From: Thiohalocapsa sp964524185
GTDB lineage: Bacteria; Pseudomonadota; Gammaproteobacteria; Chromatiales; Chromatiaceae
DNA: 64,000 nucleotides
Reading direction: 5' to 3'
Assembly (NCBI GenBank): GCA_964524185.1
Contig: CAZGCI010000009.1
Location: 1-64,000 of the forward strand
Shown here piece by piece: positions 34,641 to 42,914 of this stretch; within the stretch, counting starts at the first letter, position 1; every line of letters begins with the position of its first letter. Below the pieces are notes generated by a model. The model saw nothing but the letters and a program-made list of their open reading frames with translations. It made no database searches and had not been told where the DNA came from. Made by a program: the position numbers and the translations under genes.

Positions 34641-35315
34641 TTGAAACGCATGCTGCGCGCGATCTTTTTGAAGGAATGGCTCAAGCTCCGCTGGGCCATG
34701 CTCGGGCTTCTGCTGCTGCACCTCGGCTTGCTGGGTTATCTCTTTCTCACGCTGCGCCACCTGTTTCAGACGGAGCACTCGGAGATGATCTGGTACTGGT
34801 CCTTCGAGCTGCGCCGTCTGCTGTACGATCAAATCATGTATTTGCCGGCGGTGACCGGCGCCGTCCTCGCCGTTGCGCAATTCGGGCCGGAGATGATCGC
34901 TGGGCGCTTTCGCCTGTCGCTGCACTTGCCGTTGCGGGGCGATCTGCTGGTGTGGGCCTGGGTCGCTTTCGGTGCCGGCATGGGCGCGCTGCTGGCAGCC
35001 CTGGATATCGCTGCTCTGTATGGCGTTGTGCGCAGCTTTTTCCCGCGGGAGGCCGCTTGGAGCGCGGTGCTGACGGCCCTGCCCTGGCTGCTCGGCGGCT
35101 GGGTGGCCTACTTCGGGACCACCCTCGTGTTGCTGGAGCCGGCGGCACCGAGACGGATCATTCACCTGGCGCTCGGGCTTGCGCTGCTGGCACTCCTCTA
35201 CCGGCACCGCGGCTATCAGGAATATGACCGCATCCTGCCGACCTTGGCCTTGGTGTCGTTGCTTTTCGTGCCGGCCGTCATCCTGCCCGCGCACCGTTAT
35301 CGCCACCGGAGCTGA
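34641..35315 (+). CDS. ABC transporter permease-like membrane protein
   Basis: Product of 224 residues (TTG at 34641; ATG at 34650 with AGG nine bases upstream is at least as likely). Six hydrophobic segments are visible. The first follows FLKEWLKLRWAMLG, a pattern seen in ABC-2-like permeases. It presumably forms an exporter with the ATPase upstream. The tandem repeat separates the two, so expression may depend on read-through. Confidence 0.7.
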   Translation: MKRMLRAIFLKEWLKLRWAMLGLLLLHLGLLGYLFLTLRHLFQTEHSEMIWYWSFELRRLLYDQIMYLPAVTGAVLAVAQFGPEMIAGRFRLSLHLPLRGDLLVWAWVAFGAGMGALLAALDIAALYGVVRSFFPREAAWSAVLTALPWLLGGWVAYFGTTLVLLEPAAPRRIIHLALGLALLALLYRHRGYQEYDRILPTLALVSLLFVPAVILPAHRYRHRS

Positions 35316-35321
35316 ATCGCT

Positions 35322-36647
35322 GTGACCGCCACCATTGCACGCTGGTCCTTGCTGATGCTGACCATCTTCCTGCTCGCGGTTTGGCTGCCGCTGGCGAAGG
35401 ACCTGCTGTTCGGATACCGCTTTGGTAAGACGGATCTCTTCTACAGCCCGGTGATCGAGCGCTTTGTCTACAAGGAGCTGCTCGGCGAGGGGCATCAATT
35501 CATTTACCGCGACGTCGCCGGCAACGACTACGAACGGGAGGCCTTCGAGGCCCTGATCCCCTTCATCTATTACAAGAACATGGAGCTCTGGGGCCGACTG
35601 CCGCTCGAGCTGCAGGGCCGGCGTTTCGACAGGGCCGACATCCAGGCGGAGCGCCAGGTGCTGCAACTGGACCCGGACGAGCTGCCCGAGCATGCGCCAC
35701 GCATTCAGCTGTTTCCGCTGCTGGAGTCCAATCCGGGCCGCGCACGGCTGCGCTTTCCGGAAGACATCCTGCGCCCGGGCGAGCGCCTGACCTTCATCAA
35801 CAGCGATGCCAACCGCGTCGACCCGGAGCTGACCCGGACCTTCACCGCAGCCCTTGCCGCCGCGGGCTTTGCGTTCCCGGTGCGGGCCACTTTCGGCCGG
35901 GTTTCGATCCTCAAGCCCTTCGACGCCGGCCATTTTCTGCTCGATGCCGCCGGCGGTCTATTCCACCTCAAGCGGGTGGATGAGACGCCCGTGGTGGCGC
36001 AGGTGCCGCTGCCAACGGGCCTGGCGGTCCGCCATGTCAAGGTGGCCGAGAACAAGCGCGGCGAGTATGTCGGCCTGCTGCTCGCCGGGGATGGCCGGCT
36101 GTTCCTGCTGGGCCAGCAGAACTACGCCCTGACAGCGCTGCCGCTGCCGGCCTACGATCCGGACACCATGGCGCTTAAGATCATCTTCAACCCGCTGTAT
36201 CGCACGGCCATTTATTCGGATCAGACCACTGTGCACGCCGTCGCCATGGACCGGGACTTCCAGCCGGTCGACCGATATAGCCGCGAGATGGCCATGGCGC
36301 AAACGCGGATCGTGGACCAGGTCTGGAATACGCTGCTGCCGTTCAGCCTGGTGTTGCACGATCCGAACAGCCGCTATCTCAAGCTGTCGCTGCACGGGTC
36401 TGGGCAGACGGCGCTCATCGGCATCGCTTTAGCCGTCGTCTTGGGCTATTGGCTGCTGCGCCGCCGCGGCATGCGTCGCTGGCGTCTGCTGCCATCCCTC
36501 TTCCTGCTCGCCGTGAGCGGACTCTACGGGCTCGTCGCGATACTGCTGTTCCCACCGGAACGAACGCCGCTGCAGCGCCGTGCGGCGCAGGCGGGCGCCG
36601 CCCGCGAGCACCAGTCCGAGGCCTTCGGCGCCGCCGGCGGCGACTGA
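35322..36647 (+). CDS. DUF4857 domain protein
   Basis: Product of 441 residues starting at GTG 35322 with GGAG about 10 bases before. It has an N-terminal membrane helix, a large periplasmic part that looks beta-rich (GRVSILKPFDAGHFLLDA, then LFHLKRVDE; repeated LxLxG/LFLLGQQ strands suggest a propeller), two C-terminal helices (ALIGIALAVVLGYWLL and LLPSLFLLAVSGLYGL) and an Ala-rich tail. DUF4857 genes follow ABC genes in other iron loci. Function unknown; a periplasmic partner of the ABC exporter is plausible. Confidence 0.75.
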   Translation: MTATIARWSLLMLTIFLLAVWLPLAKDLLFGYRFGKTDLFYSPVIERFVYKELLGEGHQFIYRDVAGNDYEREAFEALIPFIYYKNMELWGRLPLELQGRRFDRADIQAERQVLQLDPDELPEHAPRIQLFPLLESNPGRARLRFPEDILRPGERLTFINSDANRVDPELTRTFTAALAAAGFAFPVRATFGRVSILKPFDAGHFLLDAAGGLFHLKRVDETPVVAQVPLPTGLAVRHVKVAENKRGEYVGLLLAGDGRLFLLGQQNYALTALPLPAYDPDTMALKIIFNPLYRTAIYSDQTTVHAVAMDRDFQPVDRYSREMAMAQTRIVDQVWNTLLPFSLVLHDPNSRYLKLSLHGSGQTALIGIALAVVLGYWLLRRRGMRRWRLLPSLFLLAVSGLYGLVAILLFPPERTPLQRRAAQAGAAREHQSEAFGAAGGD

Positions 36648-36659
36648 AGTGGACCGCCC

Positions 36660-37358
36660 ATGGGCGTGCTGACCCTCTTTCAGGGCGGGCGAGACCAGGC
36701 CAAGGCGCCCGTCCTACTGGTGGTAGGCGTGCATCGCGAGGAGCGCGCCTTCGGCGAGGCCGTGGCCGCCGAGCTGCCGGCGGGACAGTTCGACCTGTTG
36801 CGCATCGAGCACGGCCTATCCGGCCGCCGCCCCGGCCCGGGTGAGCGCGATCTCTACCGGCAGCGTCACCGTGCGCTTTACGCGCAGATTGTCGAGCACA
36901 TCAAGCCTGCCCATCGGCTGGTGGTGGACCTACACACCGGCTTCGACGAGGCTGGTCCCTGCGCCGATGTGCTCTGTGCCGAGACCGGGCTGCTCGCGTG
37001 CATCCAGCGGCGCGGTCCCGTGGACATGCTCGCCGAGGAGCGGCGGGCCATGGACCTCGTTCGCGCTGTGCAACTCGTGACCGGACAGCACTCGCAAGCG
37101 GGCGCGACCGGTGCGGCGGACGCGGCGGTTGGCAGACAGCCGCCGCCACCCGGCACAGCCTGGCCGCGGGTCAGGCCCGATATTCCGGATGCGGTCTGCT
37201 GCGCCGACCGTCACCTCTACATCGGTCTCGAGATCTACTTGCCGGACGCAGAAAACGACAGTGGCAACGCAGTCGGCTTCGGCGCAGCAGTGGTGCGCGC
37301 CGCGGTCCGATGTGGGCAGGGGCTCCTGGCGGCGCGGGAGCCGGCTGCTGGGCGTTGA
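36660..37358 (+). CDS. M14/aspartoacylase-like zinc peptidase domain protein
   Basis: Product of 232 residues. VVGVHREERAFGEAVAAEL resembles the zinc-binding HxxE site of succinylglutamate desuccinylase/aspartoacylase-like M14 proteins (HREE), and RLVVDLHTGFDEAG provides the third His (DLHTG). The C-terminal half carries EIYLPDAEN. It is short compared with AstE (about 320 residues). Last gene of the feo operon, 12 bases after the DUF4857 gene. Substrate unknown. Confidence 0.55.
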   Translation: MGVLTLFQGGRDQAKAPVLLVVGVHREERAFGEAVAAELPAGQFDLLRIEHGLSGRRPGPGERDLYRQRHRALYAQIVEHIKPAHRLVVDLHTGFDEAGPCADVLCAETGLLACIQRRGPVDMLAEERRAMDLVRAVQLVTGQHSQAGATGAADAAVGRQPPPPGTAWPRVRPDIPDAVCCADRHLYIGLEIYLPDAENDSGNAVGFGAAVVRAAVRCGQGLLAAREPAAGR

Positions 37359-37442
37359 AAGACAACCCGGCCCAGCAGCGCTGGCGCCCAGAGGCCTGGC
37401 ACAGGGGGATCATTTCGGCCAAGCAACTGACTGCTCATTGAA

Positions 37443-37593
37443 ACTACGAAATACGCGAAACACGCGAAAGTCGCTGGTTGACGACCCCTTGCGGCTCGTT
37501 CTTCGGGCAGTGGCCAAAGTTGATTTGAAGGCTCTGCTCCCTGGACAGGATTGTCCGGGTCATCACTTGCGTGCCTTTCGCGTGTTTCGTAGT
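37443..37593. repeat. Inverted-repeat element, about 150 bp
   Basis: Arms ACTACGAAATACGCGAAACA (continuing CGCGAAAG, 37443-37470) and CTTTCGCGTGTTTCGTAGT (37575-37593) face each other; the left arm has one extra 9-bp unit. It is non-coding and typical of ACGAAA-rich miniature elements. It lies in the 709-base gap after the feo operon. Confidence 0.75.
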
Positions 37594-37639
37594 TCTTCAT
37601 CGCCCCAAAGCGCCACCCTCGAACGACAGCGTACATGAT

Positions 37640-37904
37640 CCCAATAAGAGCAGTTGACCGCTTCCGCGTGTTTGCAAGTGTCTGTTCCGGTCGCGATCCA
37701 GGCGCGTTCTTCGCGTCACCCACTGGGTGAACCGCGCTACGGCCGCCCAATGACATCCACTGGGGCACGCCCCGCGGGACGCCTGGCCTCTGACAACGCC
37801 TCGCAATAGACTGACTATTCCTCGTCGTTGTGCCTCGCCAGACTGCCTGATCCCAACGACTGGGCGGGACACACCCTGACGACCGTCCAACTGCTCTTGT
37901 TAGG
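37640..37904. mobile_element. MITE-like element, copy 1 (265 bp)
   Basis: Terminal inverted repeats CCCAATAAGAGCAGTTGACC (left) and, read inward from the right, CCTAACAAGAGCAGTTGGAC. The inside carries ATTCCTCGTCGTTGTGCCTC and CCCCGCGGGACGC, which match the element at 45336-45577 in inverted orientation. No coding capacity. Confidence 0.75.
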
Positions 37905-38067
37905 TGCTCGTCCCTGACGTATGTGCAGCGAGTAGCGCGCGGAGCCGTTGGCGGCCCGTTCGGATCGGTCTCGGTCATCGCCGCGCTGGGATTCGGTCCG
38001 CGAGGCACCCGGCTATGTCGTCGCCCATTGCACATCCACTGACGCAGGCGTGAGCGCCTGGCGCGCG

Positions 38068-39438
38068 TCAACGACCCGGAATCGCTTGCGGCGCGTCGGA
38101 CTGACTGCTGTCCACGCGCCCGGGCAAGGCATGCGGAGAAGGCCTCTGGGCCAGGGGTCTATAGTCGTTGCGGACCGGCCCCGTGTAGATCTGCCGCGGG
38201 CGCGCAATGCGGGCACCTTCGGTCTGCCGCTGCTCCCACCAGTGGGCGATCCACCCCGGCATCCGGCCGATGGCGAAGATGACGGTAAACATATTGGTGG
38301 GTATGCCGATGGCGCGCAGGATGATGCCGCTGTAGAAGTCTACGTTCGGGTAGAGCTTCCGCTCCACGAAGTACGGGTCCGACAGGGCGATCTCCTCCAG
38401 CTTCCGGGCTATGTCGAGCAGTGGGTCCGCCTGGTCCATCGTGGCCAGGAGCCGCTCGGCCACCGCGCCAAGCAGCTTGGCCCGGGGGTCGAAGTTCTTA
38501 TAGACCCGATGGCCGAAGCCCATCAGACGCACCTTGCTGTCCTTGTCCTTGGCCAGCGCCACGTACTCCTCGGGTGTGATGCGGCCGCGGTGGATGGCTT
38601 CCAGCATGCCAAGCACCTCCACGTTCGCCCCGCCATGCAGGGGACCCCAGAGGGCGCACACCCCGGCGGCACAGGAGGCAAACAGGTTGGCCTGGCTTGA
38701 GCCCACCATGCGCACGGTGGAGGTGGAACAGTTCTGCTCGTGATCCGCGTGGAGGATCAGCACCAGGTTGAGGGCGTCGCGCACCGCTTCCTCGCAGATG
38801 GATTGCTGGTACGGCTGCGAGAACATCATGTGCAGAAAGTTGGACACGTAGCGCAGCTTCGGGTCCGGATAGATGTAGGGCCGACCGAGGGAATGGCGGT
38901 AGGCATAAGCGGCGATGGTGCGCACCTTGCTGATCAGGCGCGCCGCGGCCAGGCGGAAGTGCTCCTCGTCCTCCAGCTCCAACAATTCCGGGTGGAAGCA
39001 AGACAGGGCGTTAATCATGGCTGAGAGGATCGCCATGGGCGGCGCGGCCCGCGGGAAGCCCTCGAAGTGGTGCTTCATGCCTTCGTCGAGATTGGCGTGG
39101 GCGGTCAGCAGCGCAGAGAAGCCGCGTGACTCAGCCTCCGAGGGCAGGCGCCCGAAGATGAGGAGCCACGCAACCTCCACGAAATTGGGCCCGCCCGCGA
39201 ACTGCTCGATGGGGATGCCCCGATAGCGCAGGATGCCCTGCTCCCCGTCGATGTAGGTAATGGCGCTCTCGCAGCTGCCGGTGTTGCCGTACGCGGGGTC
39301 GAGGGTGATATGACCGGTGCGCGCACGGAGCTCGCGGATGTCGATGGCGCGCTCGCCCTCCGTCCCGACCAGGATGGGCAGGTCGTATCGCCGATCGCCC
39401 AGAAGAAGGGTCGCCTGCTCGGCAGTTGGCTCGGCCAT
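38068..39438 (-). CDS. gltA: Citrate synthase
   Basis: Product of 456 residues from ATG 39438 (an upstream ATG at 39480 is also in frame; neither has a strong ribosome site). Type II citrate synthase motifs are visible: LHADHEQNCSTSTVRMVGSS with the catalytic His, GPLHGGANVEVLGML with the second His, GFGHRVYKNFDPRA and the final Asp/Arg segment PNVDFYSG. The usual end (RNDYRPL) is followed by an extra 31-residue Pro/Ser-rich tail. It makes citrate from oxaloacetate and acetyl-CoA. It is divergent from the HMA-like gene with a Fur-like site between; citrate is also an iron ligand. Confidence 0.95.
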   Translation of the reverse strand: MAEPTAEQATLLLGDRRYDLPILVGTEGERAIDIRELRARTGHITLDPAYGNTGSCESAITYIDGEQGILRYRGIPIEQFAGGPNFVEVAWLLIFGRLPSEAESRGFSALLTAHANLDEGMKHHFEGFPRAAPPMAILSAMINALSCFHPELLELEDEEHFRLAAARLISKVRTIAAYAYRHSLGRPYIYPDPKLRYVSNFLHMMFSQPYQQSICEEAVRDALNLVLILHADHEQNCSTSTVRMVGSSQANLFASCAAGVCALWGPLHGGANVEVLGMLEAIHRGRITPEEYVALAKDKDSKVRLMGFGHRVYKNFDPRAKLLGAVAERLLATMDQADPLLDIARKLEEIALSDPYFVERKLYPNVDFYSGIILRAIGIPTNMFTVIFAIGRMPGWIAHWWEQRQTEGARIARPRQIYTGPVRNDYRPLAQRPSPHALPGRVDSSQSDAPQAIPGR

Positions 39439-39616
39439 GGGGGTGCTCGCGTAGGGAGGATCGCCGAAGCTTATCTGCATCTGCAGGTTTCTGAAACGGC
39501 CTCGAACTCAACGACCTTGAACGGCTTGCTGCGCCACCGATAGCGGGTTCCAGCCTGGCGAACATGGGCGCGAGATCTCTCCTCGGCCGGCTGCGCATGC
39601 GATTGGTGCCTTGCCA

Positions 39617-39641
39617 ATACGAATACTTCGCAATAATATTA
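39617..39641. promoter_or_regulatory. Fur-box-like site before the HMA-like gene
   Basis: AATACGAATACTTCGCAATA followed by ATATT: alternating AATA / TATT hexamers with a central dyad. It lies 33 bases before the HMA-like start and 180 bases before gltA, which diverges. Confidence 0.6.
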
Positions 39642-39673
39642 CTGCGGTTTTTGTGGATTTACACAGGTGAGCC

Positions 39674-40402
39674 ATGATGGTCCAGCTTCTGCACCAGGTG
39701 CCCGGACGCGTCCGTTTTCGCATCAAGCCGCCCTTGAGCGGTGCGCCCGCGTCGAACCAGGCTGGCGCCGTCCACAGGCCTGCCCAGAGCCTTGCCCAGA
39801 GCCTTGCCCAGAGCACTACCCGAGGGCGGTGGGACGGAGCCGTGGGCTCGCTGCAGGCACTGGCGGACAGGCTGCGCCGCGAGCCGGGCGTCCAGACGGT
39901 GCGGGCCAATGCCGCCTGTGGGAGCCTGGTGCTGCACTATGATCCAGCACGCACTGATCCCGAGCGGTTACGCGCCGCCGTGTCCTCGGCGTTGCTGTCT
40001 CCGGTGGCTGGACGCAGATGGCCGCCGCTGCTTGCGGGCGGGTTGCCGCCTAGTCCGGCCAACGGCCGCGCACCGACGGCGATCACAGATCGCCGTGCTC
40101 CGCAGCAATGCACCGGCGCCCGCTGCCGCTTGTGTCGGCTGCAAGTTCGGCTCGCGCGCTGGCTGCTGCGCTCAACCCTGCAGTGCTGGTGGCTGGATTG
40201 GCGGGGGGCTGAGCTCAGGCGGGCACGGACGCGTCCAACACCCTGGGCTGCCGCGAGCGGCTGGGGTGCCGGCGCTGGTCGGTTGCGCGCCGTTCGTCCA
40301 GGGTCGCAGCCGAGCGACTGGTCTTCCGAGCCGCTGCTCGCGCGGCTGCGCCGTCGCTTCGGGGGCGAATCGGGGCATCCGGTTGCGGTCGTGTCCGCTT
40401 AG
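39674..40402 (+). CDS. HMA-like domain protein with Arg motif, FezC-like candidate
   Basis: Product of 242 residues; the ATG at 39677 fits AGGTGA (39665-39670) better than the one at 39674. The first 110 residues form an HMA-like ferredoxin fold: VPGRVRFRIKPP, then after an insertion LRREPGVQTVRANAACGSLV and LHYDP. No CxxC is present; an Arg motif PGRVRFR takes its place, exactly as in the P1B ATPase at 42915. The insertion contains a 12-bp tandem repeat coding AQSLAQSLAQS. The C-terminal half is Arg/Trp/Cys-rich (CTGARCRLCRLQVRLARWLL) and may lie on the membrane. A Fur-like site precedes it. The HMA-plus-ATPase combination matches ferrosome (fez) loci; the FezC label is inference. Confidence 0.65.
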   Translation: MMVQLLHQVPGRVRFRIKPPLSGAPASNQAGAVHRPAQSLAQSLAQSTTRGRWDGAVGSLQALADRLRREPGVQTVRANAACGSLVLHYDPARTDPERLRAAVSSALLSPVAGRRWPPLLAGGLPPSPANGRAPTAITDRRAPQQCTGARCRLCRLQVRLARWLLRSTLQCWWLDWRGAELRRARTRPTPWAAASGWGAGAGRLRAVRPGSQPSDWSSEPLLARLRRRFGGESGHPVAVVSA

Positions 40403-40647
40403 GGCGAGAGCGATTTGCTCGGACATTTTGGCAACCGCGGAGAACGCCAATCAAGCTGCGTTTCATGAGGGCAGCGCCGGGTCACAAGGGCAGCGCCGCG
40501 GCGGACATCTTTCTCCAATCATCCTGTGACCGGCCGCCATAGGCAGGAGCGATCAGCGGCAAGCAATCGCATGATTGGACGTTGGGGATCGGTTGGCAGT
40601 AGCCTGGAGCTCGAACGTAACCACTCATAAGACGATTGGAGGTCAAA

Positions 40648-42822
40648 ATGGGACAAGACGTCAATTCAACGGCCGGCAAGTGCCCTGTGATGCATGGCGC
40701 GCATACCGCAGCGGCGTCCTCAAACATGGACTGGTGGCCGAAGGCGCTCAATCTCGACATCCTGCATCAGCACGATCAGAAGACCAATCCAATGGGGACG
40801 GACTTCGACTATCGTGCAGCGGTGTCAAGCCTCGACTTCGATGCGCTGAAGCAGGACCTCATGGCCCTCATGACCGACAGCCAGGACTGGTGGCCGGCGG
40901 ACTGGGGCCACTACGGCGGTTTGATGATCCGTATGGCCTGGCATGCCGCCGGCAGTTATCGCATCGCTGACGGCCGCGGCGGCGCCGGCACCGGCAATCA
41001 GCGCTTCGCTCCCATCAATAGCTGGCCTGACAACGTCAACCTCGACAAGGCGCGTCGCCTCCTTTGGCCCATCAAGAAGAAGTACGGCAACAAGCTCAGC
41101 TGGGCCGACCTGATCATTCTCGCCGGCAACGTCGCCTATGAGTCCATGGGGCTCAAGACCTTCGGCTTCGCCTTCGGCCGGGAAGACATTTGGCATCCGG
41201 AAAAGGACACCTACTGGGGCTCTGAGACGGAATGGCTGGCCCCAAGCGACAACCCCAGCAGCCGCTACTCCGGGGAGCGAGACCTCGATAACCCCCTGGC
41301 CGCGGTGATGATGGGGCTCATTTACGTCAACCCCGAAGGCGTCGACGGCAACCCGGATCCACTGAAGACGGCGCGGGACGTGCGCGAGACCTTCGCCCGC
41401 ATGGCGATGAACGACGAGGAGACCGTCGCGCTCACCGCCGGCGGCCACACGGTGGGCAAGTGCCACGGCAACGGCGACGCCGGGCTATTGGGGCCGGAGC
41501 CCGAGGCGGCGCCGGTGGAGGATCAAGGACTCGGCTGGATCAACAAGACCAAGCGCGGCATTGGCCGTGACACCGTCACCAGCGGCATCGAAGGTGCCTG
41601 GACGAGCCATCCCACCCGCTGGGACAACGGCTACTTCGCCATGCTGCTAGAGCATGACTGGGAGCTGAAGAAGAGCCCAGCCGGCGCCTGGCAGTGGCAG
41701 CCCGTCGACATCAAGGACGAAGACAGGCCCGTCGACGTTGAGGACCCGTCCATCCGCTACGACCCGATCATGACCGACGCCGACATGGCCATGAAGATGG
41801 ACCCGGCGTATCGGGAGATCTCCGAGCGTTTCTATCAGGACCCTGACTACCTGTCGGAGGTCTTTGCACGCGCCTGGTTCAAGCTGATCCATCGCGACAT
41901 GGGCCCGAAGACGCGCTATATCGGCCCCTGGGTACCGCAGGAAGACCTGATCTGGCAGGACCCGGTGCCGGCAGGCCGCACCGATTACGACGTCGACGCC
42001 GTCAAGGCCAAGATCGCCGCCAGCGACTTGAGCGTGAGCGACATGGTCGCCACCGCTTGGGACAGCGCGCGGACCTTCCGTGGCTCGGACCTGCGCGGCG
42101 GGGCCAATGGTGCGCGTATCCGGCTGGCCCCGCAGAAGGACTGGGAAGGCAATGAGCCTGCGCGTCTCGGCAAGGTGCTGGACGTGCTCGAGGGCATCGC
42201 CGCGGACACCGGCGCCAGTGTTGCCGACGTCATCGTGCTTGCCGGCTCTGTCGGTATCGAGCAGGCGGCCAAGGCCGCCGGCGTGGACGTGAGCGTGCCC
42301 TTTGCGCCCGGTCGCGGCGACGCAACCGACGCGATGACCGACGCCGAGTCCTTCGACCCGTTGGAGCCCGTCCATGACGGTTACCGCAACTGGCTGAAGC
42401 AGGACTATGCCGTCAGTGCCGAGGAGCTGATGCTCGACCGCACGCAGCTAATGGGTCTGACCGCCCCTGAGATGACCGTGCTGGTCGGCGGCATGCGCGT
42501 GCTCGGCACCAACCACGGCGGCACCAAGCATGGTGTGCTCACCGACCGCGAAGGCGTGCTGACGAACGACTTCTTCGTCAACCTCACGGACATGGCCAAC
42601 GTCTGGGAGCCGGTCGGCAACGACCTTTATGAGATCCGTGACCGCAAGACGGGTGCGGTGAAGTGGACGGCGACCCGGGTCGATCTCGTGTTCGGGTCTA
42701 ACGCGATCCTGCGGGCCTATGCGGAGGTCTATGCGCAGGATGACAGCATGGAGAAGTTCGTCAACGACTTCGTGAGCGCATGGACCAAGGTGATGAACGC
42801 CGACCGCTTCGACCTGGCCTAG
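40648..42822 (+). CDS. katG: Catalase-peroxidase
   Basis: Product of 724 residues, the usual size. The heme-side residues are RMAWHAAG (R95, W98, H99), the proximal His lies in the segment LTAGGHTVGKCHG, and the Met-Tyr-Trp adduct partners are in the expected places (LIYVNPEG for Tyr). The C-terminal pseudo-domain is complete. GGAGG 5 bases before the ATG fixes the start. It removes hydrogen peroxide, and its position between an HMA-like protein and an iron-type P1B ATPase suggests protection where iron is stored. Confidence 0.97.
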   Translation: MGQDVNSTAGKCPVMHGAHTAAASSNMDWWPKALNLDILHQHDQKTNPMGTDFDYRAAVSSLDFDALKQDLMALMTDSQDWWPADWGHYGGLMIRMAWHAAGSYRIADGRGGAGTGNQRFAPINSWPDNVNLDKARRLLWPIKKKYGNKLSWADLIILAGNVAYESMGLKTFGFAFGREDIWHPEKDTYWGSETEWLAPSDNPSSRYSGERDLDNPLAAVMMGLIYVNPEGVDGNPDPLKTARDVRETFARMAMNDEETVALTAGGHTVGKCHGNGDAGLLGPEPEAAPVEDQGLGWINKTKRGIGRDTVTSGIEGAWTSHPTRWDNGYFAMLLEHDWELKKSPAGAWQWQPVDIKDEDRPVDVEDPSIRYDPIMTDADMAMKMDPAYREISERFYQDPDYLSEVFARAWFKLIHRDMGPKTRYIGPWVPQEDLIWQDPVPAGRTDYDVDAVKAKIAASDLSVSDMVATAWDSARTFRGSDLRGGANGARIRLAPQKDWEGNEPARLGKVLDVLEGIAADTGASVADVIVLAGSVGIEQAAKAAGVDVSVPFAPGRGDATDAMTDAESFDPLEPVHDGYRNWLKQDYAVSAEELMLDRTQLMGLTAPEMTVLVGGMRVLGTNHGGTKHGVLTDREGVLTNDFFVNLTDMANVWEPVGNDLYEIRDRKTGAVKWTATRVDLVFGSNAILRAYAEVYAQDDSMEKFVNDFVSAWTKVMNADRFDLA

Positions 42823-42914
42823 TAGGGCGCCGATGCACCGGCCTTCCCGATCCGGGGCAGGATGCCCCGCCAGCCACGAGGCCGCCTGCCCAGCACCCAA
42901 GGGCCTGCTTAGCG

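Noticed and set aside
34596..35933. A 445-codon open frame on the minus strand across the permease and DUF4857 genes
   Set aside because: Gln/Arg/His-rich shadow; the plus-strand genes have clear helices and operon spacing.
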